Shown here piece after piece: positions 39,120 through 49,649 of a stretch of DNA of 64,000 bases. Below the pieces are notes generated by a model, which saw nothing but the letters and a program-made list of their open reading frames with translations, had not been told where the DNA came from and did not search any database. The DNA lies in contig NZ_SPQT01000027.1 in assembly GCF_004571025.1 (NCBI RefSeq), positions 1-64,000 of the forward strand, in the 5' to 3' direction. A program made the translations under genes and the position numbers. The first letter of the stretch is position 1, and each line of letters starts with the position of its first letter. The DNA is from Bradyrhizobium niftali (GTDB lineage Bacteria; Pseudomonadota; Alphaproteobacteria; Rhizobiales; Xanthobacteraceae).

Positions 39120-39630
39120 ATCGATCAAGCGTTGCTGCCGCTCAGGCTCCTCCTGCAGGATCTGGAGTGCCTCTCCACCGCGACAGCCATAAGGGGTGAT
39201 GGCGCCTTGGCGAAAATGAATGGACGGCACCGATTGACCATGAAGTTCCGCAATACGCCGGAAGCAGTGACAAGCGCGCCCGCCGCGCCCAGCACCTTGC
39301 CGCAGGTGTGAACCACGACCAGATCTCCGCGCCCCTCATAAGGCGCGCTGAGCCCCGTCCCTGCTCGCCGTAAACGCCTGTGGCATAAGCCTCGGCGAGG
39401 AACGCCTCGTAGCACTCCGCGACTGCGACCAGATCTTTAAGCGGCGCGAAGTCGCCGTCCATTCTGTAGAGGCTCTCCACCACGATCCAGATGCGCCCTA
39501 TTCCGCCCCTGAGGCGCCAGTTGCCAATCGCATCTGCAACCGACTGTAGATCATTATGGGCGCTCATCCGAAACTCCCGGAGGCCGCCGTCACGTTTGTT
39601 AAATACCTGCCGTGTGATGTCCACTTCCAA
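39120..39630 (-). pseudogene. BioF-like aminotransferase (AONS/KBL family) pseudogene
   Basis: Two minus-strand frames give one protein: RIWIVVESLYRMDGDFAPLKDLVAVAE and ATGVYGEQGRG in one frame, then VVVHTCGKVLGAAGALVTASGVLRNFMVNRCRPFIFA in the next. This is the centre of an alpha-oxoamine synthase such as BioF, with the PLP lysine present as a TCGK motif. A frameshift near 39350 joins the parts, and both ends are missing. Biotin or another alpha-oxoamine product was the ancestral role. Confidence 0.7.
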
Positions 39631-40027
39631 CCAACAGGTCGCCCACGGTCGCGAGTACGGTAAATTGCGCTGTTGGTACTGTCCGGAGATCGGAACGGGT
39701 CTGAAACTCCAGCAGGCAAGCCGAACCCGACTGGTTCGCGGTCGAGGTCCACTTCAGTCGTTCTCCTTCCGCCGTGTCCGATTGATGACGCGTTGTGCCT
39801 GGAATCAGACACGGGAGGCGCGAACATTCACCCCGGCGCGGCACGAGCCAAGTGATCTCGCTCGATTCAGACACAGCCGGCAGACCATAATTGATGGCAC
39901 ATCGATTGCTGGGGACATGCCAAAGAGCCGCAGGGCATCGCCGACCTCGCGGTTGCCAAATCAGGAATTCACCACGTGGTTCGAGCCGGCGGGGCACAAG
40001 TGTGACAAATCGTCCCTTGGAGGAGAC

Positions 40028-40231
40028 ATGGCAAAACCAGCGCTGTCGTCACCCGTTGGAGACATAGTGCAGCAGAGGCGGATCGATCTCGCCGCCGCAT
40101 ATCCGTTGCTTTGCCGGCTCCGCCTCAACGACAGCATCGACAGCCATATCTCTGTCAGTCTTGCCGGCCCTCAACACCTTTTCTTTGAGTCAATGCGTTC
40201 GGGGATGGTTTGGACTGGCAACCGTGAGTAA
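40028..40231 (+). pseudogene. Class II aldolase-type N-terminal fragment
   Basis: The 67-residue frame starts VGDIVQQRRIDLAAAYPLLCRLRLNDSIDSHISV, which resembles the beginning of class II aldolase/adducin-domain proteins (QRRIDLAAAYRLL, then a GHIS motif). It ends after about 60 residues, so only the first strand-helix unit remains. Confidence 0.45.
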
Positions 40232-40372
40232 TCGCATCAAAGTCAATATCAACTGCGACAGTTTTGACGATCCCTGCCAACTGGCTATCAATCCGACCGG
40301 CTTCGCCGTGCGCGCGTAATCAAATTCAATGAAGTGCGGCAGCGATCGGCTCAAGACACCGAGGACAGCTTT

Positions 40373-41539
40373 ATGAACGCTCCACCAGAGACGATCACTC
40401 CAGTAACCGACGTGACGGCTGCGACCTGGGATAATCTGTCGCCGCTGCTGGTTGATATCCGCGCGCGTCGAAACGAATTCGCCCGAGCGCAGAAGATTCC
40501 AGACGAGATCATCGAGGGCTTCAAGCGGGTTGGCGTCTATCGAGCTTTGGTCGCCAAGCGATTCGGCGGCGAGGAGCGAACGCCGGCCGATTTTTGTCGC
40601 CTGATCGAGCGTATTTCCGAAGTCGACGGCTCCGCCGGTTGGGTCGCCAGCTTCGGCGATGGGGCTCGCTACCTCGCTGCTCTTCCGGAGGACACGCTTC
40701 ACGAGGTATACGCGAGTGGACCCGACGTGGTGTTGGCAGGTGCGCTTTTCCCGCTCCAGCCCGCCAGGCGGAGCACCGACGGGTTTGTCGTGAACGGCGT
40801 ATGGCCATTCGCCAGCGGCTCACCGGGCGCGGATCTGATAGGCGTTGGGATCACTGTGGAAGACGATCCGACCGGTGGCCTTGCGCGGGTAGCCGTGATA
40901 CCGGCCGAGAAGGTGACAATCCGCCCCAATTGGGACGTCATCGGTCTGCAAGGCACCGGCAGCCACGACGTCGTTGTCAACGATGTCATTGTGCCGGAGG
41001 AATGGACCTTGATCCGCGGCGGTCCGCCGACACTCGACGCGCCGATCTATCGTTATCCGTCCATGACTTTCGCTGCCCAGGCGCATGCGATTGTCGGCAT
41101 CGGTATTGCGCGCTCGGCGCTAGACGAGGTGATCGCGGAGGCCGGAAGCCGCACCTCAATCACAGGAGCGCCCGTCATGGCAGAGCGCGGCTATGTCCAA
41201 CTGGAGATGGCCAGAGCCGAAGCCATGCTGCGTTCCGCCCGTTCCTTCTTCTATGAGGCCACCGAGGAGCTGTGGGAGGAAGCGATCAAGGATGCGGTAA
41301 ACCCGCGCACCGCGACCCTGATGCGCCTCGCCGCGACAAATGCCGCGCGGCAAAGCGCTGAGGTCTGCAACATTGCCAGCGTTCTCGCTGGAAGTGCGTC
41401 GCTCTATACAACCAGCAATCTGGCGCGAGCGATGTGCGACAGCTTCGTGGTTGCCCAGCACGCAGCTTTAAACGAGGGAACCCTCCAGAGCGCCGGCCGA
41501 CTCCTGCTCGGAAGTGCAGCACAGCCGGGATTTCCATGA
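40373..41539 (+). CDS. Acyl-CoA-dehydrogenase-like flavoenzyme (monooxygenase group)
   Basis: This 388-residue protein has the acyl-CoA dehydrogenase fold of the two-component flavin monooxygenase group (HpaB/HsaA/DszC-like). Features are an N-terminal helical domain (IPDEIIEGFKRVGVYRALVAKRFGGEE), the SEVDGSAGWVASFG loop, a middle beta domain (GVWPFASGS, IGLQGTGSHDVVVNDVIVP) and a C-terminal helical domain. Members oxidise aromatic or sulfur compounds with reduced flavin supplied by a reductase. No reductase is adjacent. The ATG at 40373 is chosen because the longer frame begins with unconserved residues. The last 30 residues look complete. The substrate cannot be inferred. Confidence 0.72.
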   Translation: MNAPPETITPVTDVTAATWDNLSPLLVDIRARRNEFARAQKIPDEIIEGFKRVGVYRALVAKRFGGEERTPADFCRLIERISEVDGSAGWVASFGDGARYLAALPEDTLHEVYASGPDVVLAGALFPLQPARRSTDGFVVNGVWPFASGSPGADLIGVGITVEDDPTGGLARVAVIPAEKVTIRPNWDVIGLQGTGSHDVVVNDVIVPEEWTLIRGGPPTLDAPIYRYPSMTFAAQAHAIVGIGIARSALDEVIAEAGSRTSITGAPVMAERGYVQLEMARAEAMLRSARSFFYEATEELWEEAIKDAVNPRTATLMRLAATNAARQSAEVCNIASVLAGSASLYTTSNLARAMCDSFVVAQHAALNEGTLQSAGRLLLGSAAQPGFP

Positions 41540-41650
41540 AGTGGTTCATCCACGTTCCGCACCCCTCCCACAACTGATTGCCGCACCGCGATATCATGCT
41601 GTCTGCAGCTACAAGACTTAGCGACCTGCCGGCCTTCTTTAAAGGAAGAG

Positions 41651-41668
41651 GAGAGAGAGAGAGAGAGC
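41651..41668. repeat. (GA)n microsatellite
   Basis: GAGAGAGAGAGAGAGAG, about eight GA units, just downstream of the flavoenzyme gene in noncoding sequence. Confidence 0.8.
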
Positions 41669-41861
41669 CTTTCAGTCGGGCTCTTCTCAAAAAGACAGCT
41701 CCATATCCGTGGAGCAAGCAGCCTTCCCCGTCGCAAACATAACGAGCGCCCTCATAGGTCTCTGCGCACCCGCCTCGATCATTGTCATGTCGAGCACGAT
41801 CTACACGCAACAGCCGCAACGGCTCGCGGTTCGACTCACAAAGCTTCTAAGTGGCGTTTTG

Positions 41862-41980
41862 ATTGGGAGAGAATTCGCGGCGCGATGTCGGCGGACCGGG
41901 AGATCACTCGGCTGCGCCAGGAGAACGGACGACTGCGCATGGAGCGCGACATTTTAACGCTGGTGATGCCAGTCGGAAGC
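41862..41980 (+). pseudogene. IS3-family OrfA remnant
   Basis: A frame reads DREITRLRQENGRLRMERDILTLVMPV, which matches the leucine-zipper end of IS3-family OrfA proteins (ENxxLRMERDILKK). The rest of OrfA and all of OrfB are missing or beyond recognition. Confidence 0.65.
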
Positions 41981-42741
41981 CAACAAGGTCGGGGTGATGA
42001 ACTGACGATTCATGATCGCCAACGCACGCGATCTTCTGGACGAGACGAACACACGACATCACACAAGAAATATGACGTGCAATGTATCTGGAGCGCTCGC
42101 GCGTATATGCCCATCCAAAAACGGTATGCGGGACGCATGTCGACCGATGGCGGATCACTTGCTATCGGCGAGAGATCGGCGGCTTGAGTTTTATGCGAGT
42201 CAGCTCAAAAGACCTTGAATCGCACGTAGCGTCACGTTGTACCATTTTGCAGTAGCTGACGCGGATGCCCGACAAGCGGACCGGGCCGCTGTTTGCTGCC
42301 GACCTCGGTGAGACGATGATAGTAGTGCGGTCGATGTGCATATGGCAGAGGGGGACGCAGGTGCGCCAATCACTGCCTGCGGATCGCTCGAACGCGCTCC
42401 GAGTGCTCGCAGGAATAACAAGGTACTTTCCCAGGCCCCGGGGATGGTGGGGCGCTACGTTCTTCGGCCGGCACGTTGATGCCATGCGAACAGCCGCCGC
42501 GGACCGTCTCTATTCGGGCCACTCACTAGATCAGCATGACTTTGACGATCCTCAGCACAACGGACAATACCTCCTCCAGCGGTGCGAGCCAGTGTTGAGC
42601 TGCATTCCGTCAATATCGGTTTGAAAAAAGGGAATGACGCCAGACTTCTGCGACCATTGATCATTCCGCAATTAGAATTTGCGGCGAACGTTTTGCTGCA
42701 AATAACCGTCGGCAGCGCTCCCTCTGTCGACGACTAACTTC
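41981..42741. other. Region without a recognised gene
   Basis: Mixed short frames on both strands. One plus-strand piece near 42400-42500 (ITRYFPRPRGWWGATFFGRH) is protein-like but not assigned. Confidence 0.35.
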
Positions 42742-42777
42742 CGCCCGGCCATCGAAATGAGGCCGGGCGTTTTTTTT
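42742..42777 (+). terminator. Rho-independent terminator
   Basis: The stem CGCCCGGCC / GGCCGGGCG with a 10-base loop is followed by eight T residues on the plus strand. No intact plus-strand gene lies directly upstream, so it is probably a relic of a lost gene. Confidence 0.75.
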
Positions 42778-43222
42778 GCGTCACTGAATGACAGTTTTGG
42801 AGTGTTCTGGCCCGCGGTGTTTGATGATTGCGAAGGGTTAGGGAGAGAAACAAACGTAAGCGATCGGGCATGAGTTATGGAGAGAACCGTTCGCGTCATC
42901 TTAACGCTCTATCCGTTCGACGATCTCGTCGATCCCTGCGCGTGATGATGGCGGTCGACGATCCGACCGTGTGCCCGGACGCAGTGCACGGTGCTCCCCG
43001 AGATCGAGCGCTCGGTCGGCCGCCCCATCTGTCCCGGTGAGCTCTCGCGTCCGGATTTTCTCGCGCTACGGCTCCGACGTCGTGCAGGTGGGTGACAGCA
43101 GGGATATGCGCGCCTTCTGATCAGGAAGGGCGTGATCAGAGAACACTTCTGCGCGAGATCACGTGAAACTCTGAACCCCAATTTGAATGGCCTTCGCGCA
43201 ACCGACCGACTATTATCAATCC

Positions 43223-43582
43223 ATGTCTCGCCTTGTGTGTCTAACTGCTACTATCATCCTGCCGCTGCTGTCGGTCGTCGCGAACGCTGCGCCAATTAAA
43301 AAGGGGCCCAATCCGGTCTGGCAAGGCTACGGCTTCCTGCCCGGCTATCGCCAGCCGCTGAGCAATAGCATTCCGCTCTACAAGCAGAAGGACTTGATGC
43401 GCCGGCTCTCGCGCGCCGACCGGCGCCACTTGTATATTGACCCGGTTCCTCAGTATTTCGGTTGGGACGGCGAGTGGCACTATTTCGGCCAACCCGGCTT
43501 CCGCGGCGGCCGCTACAACGGAGGCAGTTTCGGGCCGTGCTGGACGCGGACGCCGATCGGGCCGATCTGGAATTGCGGGTGA
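43223..43582 (+). CDS. Small exported hypothetical protein
   Basis: This 119-residue protein has a clear Sec signal peptide (MSRLVCLTATIILPLLSVVANA, cleavage after ANA). The mature part is aromatic and glycine-rich (VWQGYGFLPGYRQPL, YFGWDGEWHYFGQPGFRGGRYNGG) with two cysteines near the end (PCWTRTPIGPIWNCG) that may form a disulfide. It resembles the short secreted proteins common in Bradyrhizobium. No function is known. The ATG at 43223 is chosen because it begins the signal peptide; the upstream frame adds 12 unlikely residues. Confidence 0.65.
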   Translation: MSRLVCLTATIILPLLSVVANAAPIKKGPNPVWQGYGFLPGYRQPLSNSIPLYKQKDLMRRLSRADRRHLYIDPVPQYFGWDGEWHYFGQPGFRGGRYNGGSFGPCWTRTPIGPIWNCG

Positions 43583-44288
43583 TCGGGCCGCGCAGCTAGG
43601 AGAAACTTCGCGCCATTGCGCCGGGATCACGTCGCGGCGTTTACTGACGTCCTCTCCCGATCTTCGTGATCGCGTTGCCGCCACACAGGCACAGCGTGCT
43701 CGCAGATTCGATGATCAGCTCCGCGTGCGGCAAATGAGCAGGCAAGTAACCGCGATTGGGATGACGATCTTGATCCGATCCGGCGCGAGATCGGCCGCCG
43801 ATGATCGCCGCCGCCCTCTACTGCGCCGCGCCCAGGACGCCCTGCCTGACAATCGGCTGCTGCAGTTATGCTGGATGCCTCGCGGCAATTCTGTTCTGGA
43901 ATGAACACATACTTCAGCTCGCTTTCCCATTGACACAAGAATAGCGACGCCAATCGCGTGCTGAAATCCGCCGATCTCAAGGAATTACGAGAACCGATGC
44001 AATTGTACTGGCAGTTGCTCGAAGCAGTGCACCCGCTTCCTAGAAGACCAGGCCATACAGCAGCCGTTCGAACGATTCAATGCTTCGAGCGCCGGCTGCA
44101 GGGTTAGAAACCCACCACCCGCCCGATGTGGACGTCGTGCGCCGGGTCTGTAATGGCAACCTGGAAACGGGAGCGCCCGTCCGGCCACCGATATCCGCTC
44201 AAAGGATCACCCGTTGTGCAGAATTGGGCGGCTAAGCCCGCCGGTCAGGTTTTCCAACGATGAATGAGGCTCTCGATGTGATTCGTCA
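43583..44288. other. Region without a recognised gene
   Basis: No intact gene. A minus-strand segment near 44110-44170 (RFQVAITDPAHDVHIGRVV) could be a flavin-reductase-like relic, but it is too short to call. Confidence 0.3.
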
Positions 44289-45017
44289 CTAGAAGCGCGT
44301 ATTTTTGAGCAATACATCACCCTCCACCGCGCGGGGATAGTGGGAAGCCACTTCGAATGATGGCAACAGGTCAAGAATAGCTTGCAGGGACAACTGCCCT
44401 TCGTAGAGCTCGCGGTCGCTATATTCCGTGTAGACGAAGCGCGTGTTGCCCAAGGTCTGCATGCCGCCAGCGATGACATCGGCTTCGGCTCCCTGGACAT
44501 CCATCCAGATGAGATCGATCGTATTCAGCTTAGCTTCGCTGCACCAATCGTCCAGCCGCCGCGTTTCAACCGAGACAGGGCGATCGAACCGAACCCAATC
44601 ATACTCAGTAAGATGGTTCTTCGGGCGGCGTATTGAGCCGGAGAGGTCCCATTCCTTCGCATCACCGTCTGCATTGCTTGGATGGAAGTCGATCATCCCG
44701 TTTCGATCACTGATCGCGATTTCAAGCAGCTTCACCCCATAGAGGGATGGGCCCAGCTTCTTCTTGAAGCGCGCGATCGCTCTGGGGTCCGGTTCAAAGC
44801 AGTAGAGCTGAGCTTGCGGGCAGAGGCTGAGAAACTGTTGCGTATCGGTCCCGTCATTGCAGCCGATATCCAGGATGACGGGATTCGGCTTCTGAAGAAG
44901 TGAAACAATGTCCTGGTGTACTTCGACAGACGACACAGGTGCTTTTCCCATTTGGCGCGGAGATCGGATGAATTTCGTCTTTGACGCCGCAATCACACGC
45001 CGGACGCGCCGGCACAA
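44289..45017 (-). CDS. noeI: NoeI-type FkbM-family methyltransferase
   Basis: This FkbM-family S-adenosylmethionine-dependent methyltransferase has its SAM motif in VILDIGCNDGTDTQQFLSL (about residue 50), a YCFEPDPRAI strand, and the family's IDLIWMDVQGAEADVIAGG block near residue 180. In Sinorhizobium fredii NGR234, NoeI 2-O-methylates the fucose of Nod factors, and 2-O-methylfucose is present on B. elkanii Nod factors. The length (242 residues from the longest start, a TTG) fits, but an ATG at 44951 is an alternative start; neither has a clear ribosome-binding site. I see no convincing nod box upstream. It is the only gene in this part of the island that looks intact. Confidence 0.72.
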   Translation of the reverse strand: MCRRVRRVIAASKTKFIRSPRQMGKAPVSSVEVHQDIVSLLQKPNPVILDIGCNDGTDTQQFLSLCPQAQLYCFEPDPRAIARFKKKLGPSLYGVKLLEIAISDRNGMIDFHPSNADGDAKEWDLSGSIRRPKNHLTEYDWVRFDRPVSVETRRLDDWCSEAKLNTIDLIWMDVQGAEADVIAGGMQTLGNTRFVYTEYSDRELYEGQLSLQAILDLLPSFEVASHYPRAVEGDVLLKNTRF

Positions 45018-45439
45018 CGTATATCAATGTATATGATTCATATACGCGTTGGTCCCCTTGATCCATGACAGCGATTTGGAGGCCATCAACATCAAAAGGG
45101 ACGCCTGTCGGACCGGGGCCTGCAGCGACTGCCCTGCAATGCAAATTGCCGCTCGATCTGGGGAGACGCGCCAACTGCGAGCTAGATTGTCGTCTCCGGT
45201 CCGCCTTTCGGAGCGGCAGAAAGATCGGCTTCGTACGAATGTCAGTCGTCGATTATTCTCCCCAAAGCGTGCCCGCCATACTGATCTGTCGTGCGCAGGA
45301 ATAGCCAATCACCTCGGTCGCGGTTGCGGCAGGCAAGATGTGCCCAGCCGACTGACCGCTGCCATCCCAGATTCGCTGACGCAATGTGTGAACCACTCAG
45401 TGTAATCACCTGTTCTTCGGAATACCGTACGAGGTCAAG
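45018..45439. other. Region upstream of noeI without a recognised gene
   Basis: No gene is recognised. The promoter of noeI must lie at the left end, but no canonical nod box was found. Confidence 0.35.
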
Positions 45440-45850
45440 GAACCGACGCATGCGTTGCTGCGCGCAAGTAAAACACTGCACGGCGGTCGTCGCGGATCTC
45501 TTCGACTTCTGGCAGCACACTTTGCCGCGGATCTCCGGCAAATCAAAGCTGGCCGAGGCGATCCGCTATGCCGTCTCTCGGCGCGCCATCTTCCAACGCT
45601 TCTCCCCGGTGGCCGCATTGAGCTCGTCTCCACCACCGTCGAACGCGCCATCAGCTACAACAATTCGAGAATCTCTTCGCGGGCAGCGACGGCGGCGACA
45701 AACCTTGGCAGCCATTCGGCAACCTGCCGCAAACGACGTAAATGAACAATGTCGATCCATTCGCGCAAGTTCAGATACTTCAGCGTATTACCAACGGCTT
45801 ACCTTGGAACGAAATCGAAGCGCTTATGCCATGGGACCACGCCCTCTGAC
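45440..45850 (+). pseudogene. IS66-family TnpC C-terminal remnant
   Basis: One frame reads LPRISGKSKLAEAIRYAVSRR and the next reads GGRIELVSTTVERAI, matching the end of IS66 transposase (SGKSPLAEAIRYAL, GRIEIDNNTVERAI). A third frame reads FAQVQILQRITNGLPWNEIEALMPWDH, which is the typical C-terminus. At least two frameshifts separate them. The rest of the element is absent. Confidence 0.75.
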
Positions 45851-46106
45851 GACCTCAGCTTGCCGCTGGCGTAGTTCACCTCGAGATTTCACATGCCTTA
45901 TGGTTGAGTTCGCGCACGCTCTCCCGATGCTTGCCACGTCGGTCATCAGGCGTGGATCGTTGTTGAGCTGCCGATCTTGCTCCATCACCGACCGTGGTAT
46001 ACACTGTCGAACGTCGATCATCAGGGTCAGTTTGAGAGGATAAGCTCTCCACGATTCCGCCGAATTTTCCGATAAGCCATCATCTGCAACTTTAGGGCTC
46101 GCCGGT

Positions 46107-48245
46107 TTACGTCTGCCACAAGCGCGCATAAACGCTTTCAGCCAGCAGATCAGGATGTCTGCCCTCCGCAACGATCCGGCCCCTGTCTAAGAGGACGATC
46201 TTGTCGGCACCACAGATGGTGCTGAGTCGGTGAGAGATGACCACGATAGTCTTGCCGTCCCGACGCAAATCCTCAAGGAGCCGGTGCACGGTGGCTTCGG
46301 CAACAGAATCGAGGGAGGAGGTCGGCTCGTCCAAGATTAGGATTTCCGGATCCCGATATAGAACTCGTGCTAACGAAAGGCGCTGCTTCTCGCCACCAGA
46401 CAACTTTACGCCATTTTCGCCCAGGTAGGCTTGGAAACCTCCGGGCCAATGCTCGATTGCCTCCCGCAGCCCAGTTTGATCGCAGATTTTCATAATCCTA
46501 TCGATCTCAGGTTCGCATTCACCAAGTGCGATGTTCTCGATCACGGAGCCCGAGAATACGTCCGCTGATTGGGGTACCGCACCGACAATCCTGCGCAGGG
46601 ATCCCTTCGAAACGTCCTTGAGATCATAGGAACCGATCCGGATGCGTCCTCCCTCAATCGGATAAATATTCTGTAGCAGCGCAGCAAGGGAGCTCTTGCC
46701 GGAGCCGCTTTCCCCCACCACTGCGGTTATCTCCCCTTTGCGGAACGTGACGCTCAGATCTTGAAAGAGCTTTGGCTGGGCGCCATGGCGAAACGTAACA
46801 TTCTCCAGGCTGATATCACCAAGCCCCGATTTTGTGAGATCAGCGGTGCCGTCAGGTGCCGGCTCTAGGTCCAAGATCTCGAACAGGCGATCCGCCGCAA
46901 CAAAGGCGTCCTGCACGATTCTGTTAGTTTGGATCAGGTCGGCGAGTGGTCGGTTGATATAGCCGAGCAGTGCATAGCAGGAAAGCAACTCACCTGGAGT
47001 GACGGTCCGGTCCAGAACAAGCGTCGTGCCAAACCACATTAGCAGGATTATAACGAGAGTTGAGAGGAAGCTACAGGCATTATCTCCGGCGATTGAGACG
47101 AGACCGACGCTGTAGGCCGACTGCAGCGTCTTGACGAAGCGGGTCTCCATCTTGAGGCAGGCACCGCGCTCGATGCCGAATGCCTTGATCGTAGAAACAG
47201 CTCTGAGCGATTCCACCAGTTGCGCCGCGAGATCGGCGGCACTCTCCATCATCGCACACTGTCGTTTTCTGTTCAGCCTGTTGATCGTCCCATATAACAA
47301 GGCGTAAAACGGGACCGAGATGGCCACGACAAGGGCGATCTTCCACGAGTAGAGGAACATCAGCGCGAGCGAGAACAGTATCACGAGAATGTTGACGAAC
47401 ATCGTGATCGAGAGCTCGTTAAGGAAGCTCCTGATTTTCACCGCATCGTTCATCCGGGAGACGATTTCTCCAACGCGCATACTGTCGAAGAACTTTTGAG
47501 GTAAGCTTAGGATGTGATTGTAGTAACTGAGGATCAAGCACACATCGATCTTCTGCCCTGTCGCCAACACGATCCGGCTTCGAAGCAGATTGATTAAGGT
47601 CTGAAGCACTAGGATCAGCAACATCGCGACGCCCAAGAGGTTGAGCACGTTGCGATTGCCTGATGTCACAACCTGATCGACGATCTTCTGGACGTAAATG
47701 GCCATTGAAAGACCGAGGATCGTGGTTACCAGCGCGCCGACGAGCGCCTGGGTCAACGCCGCTCTGTGTGGCGCAAGCAGTCGCGCGAAGCGGACAATGG
47801 TAGAGGTGGTCTCATCGCGACGCTTGAAGGTCTCTGCCGGAACCAGCAGCACCAGGACGCCAGTCCATTGCACCTGGAACTCTTCATGCGATAGCTTTCG
47901 GATTTCTCCGAACGCCGGGTCCATGACGGTGACCCACCGCGCGTCGATCGCCACGACGACCACGAAGTGGTGCAGCACATCCTTGACGGTCATATGCGCA
48001 ATAGCGGGCTTTGGTATCCTGTACAAGCTGTCGAAGTCGCCTTTGACCCCCTTCGCAATGAAGCCCAACTTTTGAGCGGCATGCAAAAGACCCGACACCG
48101 TGGTGCCGGAGCGGTCGGTCGAGGCATACTGGCGGATTCGAGACAATGGCAACTTGCAGCCGTAGTGGGCTGCAACTGAAGCAAGACTGACGGCCCCACA
48201 ATCCGTCATATCGCGCTGCTTAAACTTGACGATCTGACTCGGCAC
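46107..48245 (-). CDS. Peptidase-containing ABC transporter (C39 bacteriocin exporter)
   Basis: This 712-residue protein has an N-terminal C39 cysteine peptidase (Cys16 in RDMTDCGAVSLASV, His near 92 in VLHHFVVVVAID, Asp in VMDPAFGE), about six membrane segments (residues 160-440) and a C-terminal ABC ATPase (Walker A GESGSGKSS, signature LSGGEKQRLSLARVL, Walker B ILILDEPTSSLDS, switch His in VISHRLST). Such exporters cut the leader of a substrate peptide after a Gly-Gly pair and export the core. No stop or frameshift is seen. A broken HlyD-type gene lies upstream, and two tiny ORFs with a shared leader pattern lie further upstream, one of them ending its leader in Gly-Gly. Confidence 0.9.
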   Translation of the reverse strand: MPSQIVKFKQRDMTDCGAVSLASVAAHYGCKLPLSRIRQYASTDRSGTTVSGLLHAAQKLGFIAKGVKGDFDSLYRIPKPAIAHMTVKDVLHHFVVVVAIDARWVTVMDPAFGEIRKLSHEEFQVQWTGVLVLLVPAETFKRRDETTSTIVRFARLLAPHRAALTQALVGALVTTILGLSMAIYVQKIVDQVVTSGNRNVLNLLGVAMLLILVLQTLINLLRSRIVLATGQKIDVCLILSYYNHILSLPQKFFDSMRVGEIVSRMNDAVKIRSFLNELSITMFVNILVILFSLALMFLYSWKIALVVAISVPFYALLYGTINRLNRKRQCAMMESAADLAAQLVESLRAVSTIKAFGIERGACLKMETRFVKTLQSAYSVGLVSIAGDNACSFLSTLVIILLMWFGTTLVLDRTVTPGELLSCYALLGYINRPLADLIQTNRIVQDAFVAADRLFEILDLEPAPDGTADLTKSGLGDISLENVTFRHGAQPKLFQDLSVTFRKGEITAVVGESGSGKSSLAALLQNIYPIEGGRIRIGSYDLKDVSKGSLRRIVGAVPQSADVFSGSVIENIALGECEPEIDRIMKICDQTGLREAIEHWPGGFQAYLGENGVKLSGGEKQRLSLARVLYRDPEILILDEPTSSLDSVAEATVHRLLEDLRRDGKTIVVISHRLSTICGADKIVLLDRGRIVAEGRHPDLLAESVYARLWQT

Positions 48246-48386
48246 GGTGGTTCACTGACTTTTAAAAGGTAGGTATTTAGCTAGCGGCCAAGAGCGGGTT
48301 GAGCCAATCGTCCATCTCACTGTAGATGAGTTGCAGGCGAGTGCGCTCGGCGACGACAAATCGGACTCGTACAGTCATGCCTTTCT

Positions 48387-49389
48387 TCAGATGGCCGATA
48401 GTCCACTTTTGAGTGCAAGGTAACTGCGAGAGAGCACGCAGCGCACCTTGAAGACCAGATTCTTATCTAGCAGGACGAAATCCTGTGTGACGTTCAGCAC
48501 TGTCGCGTCGCGCCCTCCCCATTGATTGGAATTGAAAGCATCGACCTGGAGGCGCGCCGTCTGGCCTTGCCGCACAAACCCGGTGTCTTTAGGAGAAACG
48601 TAAATATCTGCACCAGTTCGCCTTCCCGCGATATCCAACACACGGTTTGCGACGCCTGGACGTAGCTGCCGGGCGAGAGACCGGAGAATTGCTCGAGGTC
48701 GCCGGAGGCGGGTGCGCGAACGCCGGTCAGGTCGCGCTCGCTCTGAGGTCGATGTAACCTGGCGTTCAGCTCCTGAAGGCGAAGGTTAGTGTCGACCGGC
48801 TGCTGACTCCATTCGGCGAATTTGCTCCGTGGGAGGATCTCGCCTTTCAACTCAAGCCTCTGCAGAGCCAACGTCTTGTCCTCAACTGCCTTGGCGCGCG
48901 CTGCAGCAGCGTAGCGGAGGCGCTTTGCCCTTTCGAGATCCACCGCGCCATTGCTGCGGGCATGTTGGTTCTCCCGGTGGATAAAACGTACCGCTCGGCC
49001 TTGGCGGACTCGGTCCGGAGTCGGACGGGAGGGTCGAACTGCGTGCCTGGAGGTCACTGGCACGATCGCGCTTCAGACGGATTGCGTTCGCCAACGCACC
49101 GACTTCCTCCTCAATGAACTTTTCGTCGAGAACCAGAAGTTCCTGGCCGCGCACAACCCGATCGTCGTGGAGAGCAAGGACACGAGAAATGCACGCGGAA
49201 AGCGGCGCAATCAGAGGAGTCTTCTCAATTATGGAACGAATAGTACCGGCACCTTGAAGAGAGAGCGTTATAATGACGGCCGGCAGCGAAGCCAAACCGG
49301 CAACGACGGACAGCACAATGAGCTAGTAGATCGCCAAAGATCGTCCTGATCCTCGGGCCAAGATGCTCACAGCAGTGCGACCAGCCATT
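48387..49389 (-). pseudogene. HlyD-type membrane fusion protein pseudogene
   Basis: The first frame carries a start region, a TAG stop (after LAIY), and then a membrane anchor LSVVAGLASLPAVIITLSLQG and the first HlyD strand (PLIAPLSACISRVLALHDDRVVRGQELLVLD). The second frame (49063) carries the helical hairpin and GVRAPASGDLEQFSGLSPGSYVQASQTV. The third frame (48641) carries DIYVSPKDTGFVRQGQTARLQVDAFNS. This is the complete order of a periplasmic adaptor for the neighbouring exporter, but with one stop and two frameshifts. It should not give a working adaptor unless the sequence has errors. Confidence 0.8.
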
Positions 49390-49500
49390 ACCGGAGCAAG
49401 CAACGCATCACTCATAGTGGCATGAGTTGATGCGATTGGCTGGTGCAAAACACTGGGCGACATTCAGCGGCCCGATCCAGCTCTCCAAACCAAAGGACGG

Positions 49501-49649
49501 CTAGTAGCTCATTAGCTGCCAAGCAGCCACGACTGCGAACATGCTCGCAACAACTACTGCAGATAGACAGAGCTCACCCCTCTCGAACTCGCCGCTACTT
49601 CGTCAGCATCGATTTCGGCCACATTGTAAGATGCCGTATTGAATTTCAT
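49501..49649 (-). pseudogene. Degenerate leader peptide ORF, second candidate exporter substrate
   Basis: An ATG at 49649 follows GAGAGGAGACC and opens a 31-codon frame: MKFNTASYNVAEIDADEVAA and then a short tail to a TAG at 49554. A shift of frame near the end of the leader opens instead a hydrophobic tail (LCLSAVVVASMFAVVAAWQL) that ends at a TAG at 49501. The leader aligns with that of the ORF at 49926-50063 in the pattern Y-x-V-x-E-[LI]-x-x-[ED]-E, but the Gly-Gly is lost. It reads as a bacteriocin-like precursor broken by one frameshift. The ORF is too short for standard prediction. Confidence 0.55.

Noticed and set aside
45018..45105. Nod box upstream of noeI
   Set aside because: Parts such as TTGATG and CAAATCG are suggestive, but spacing and the ATTTTACC block do not fit the consensus.
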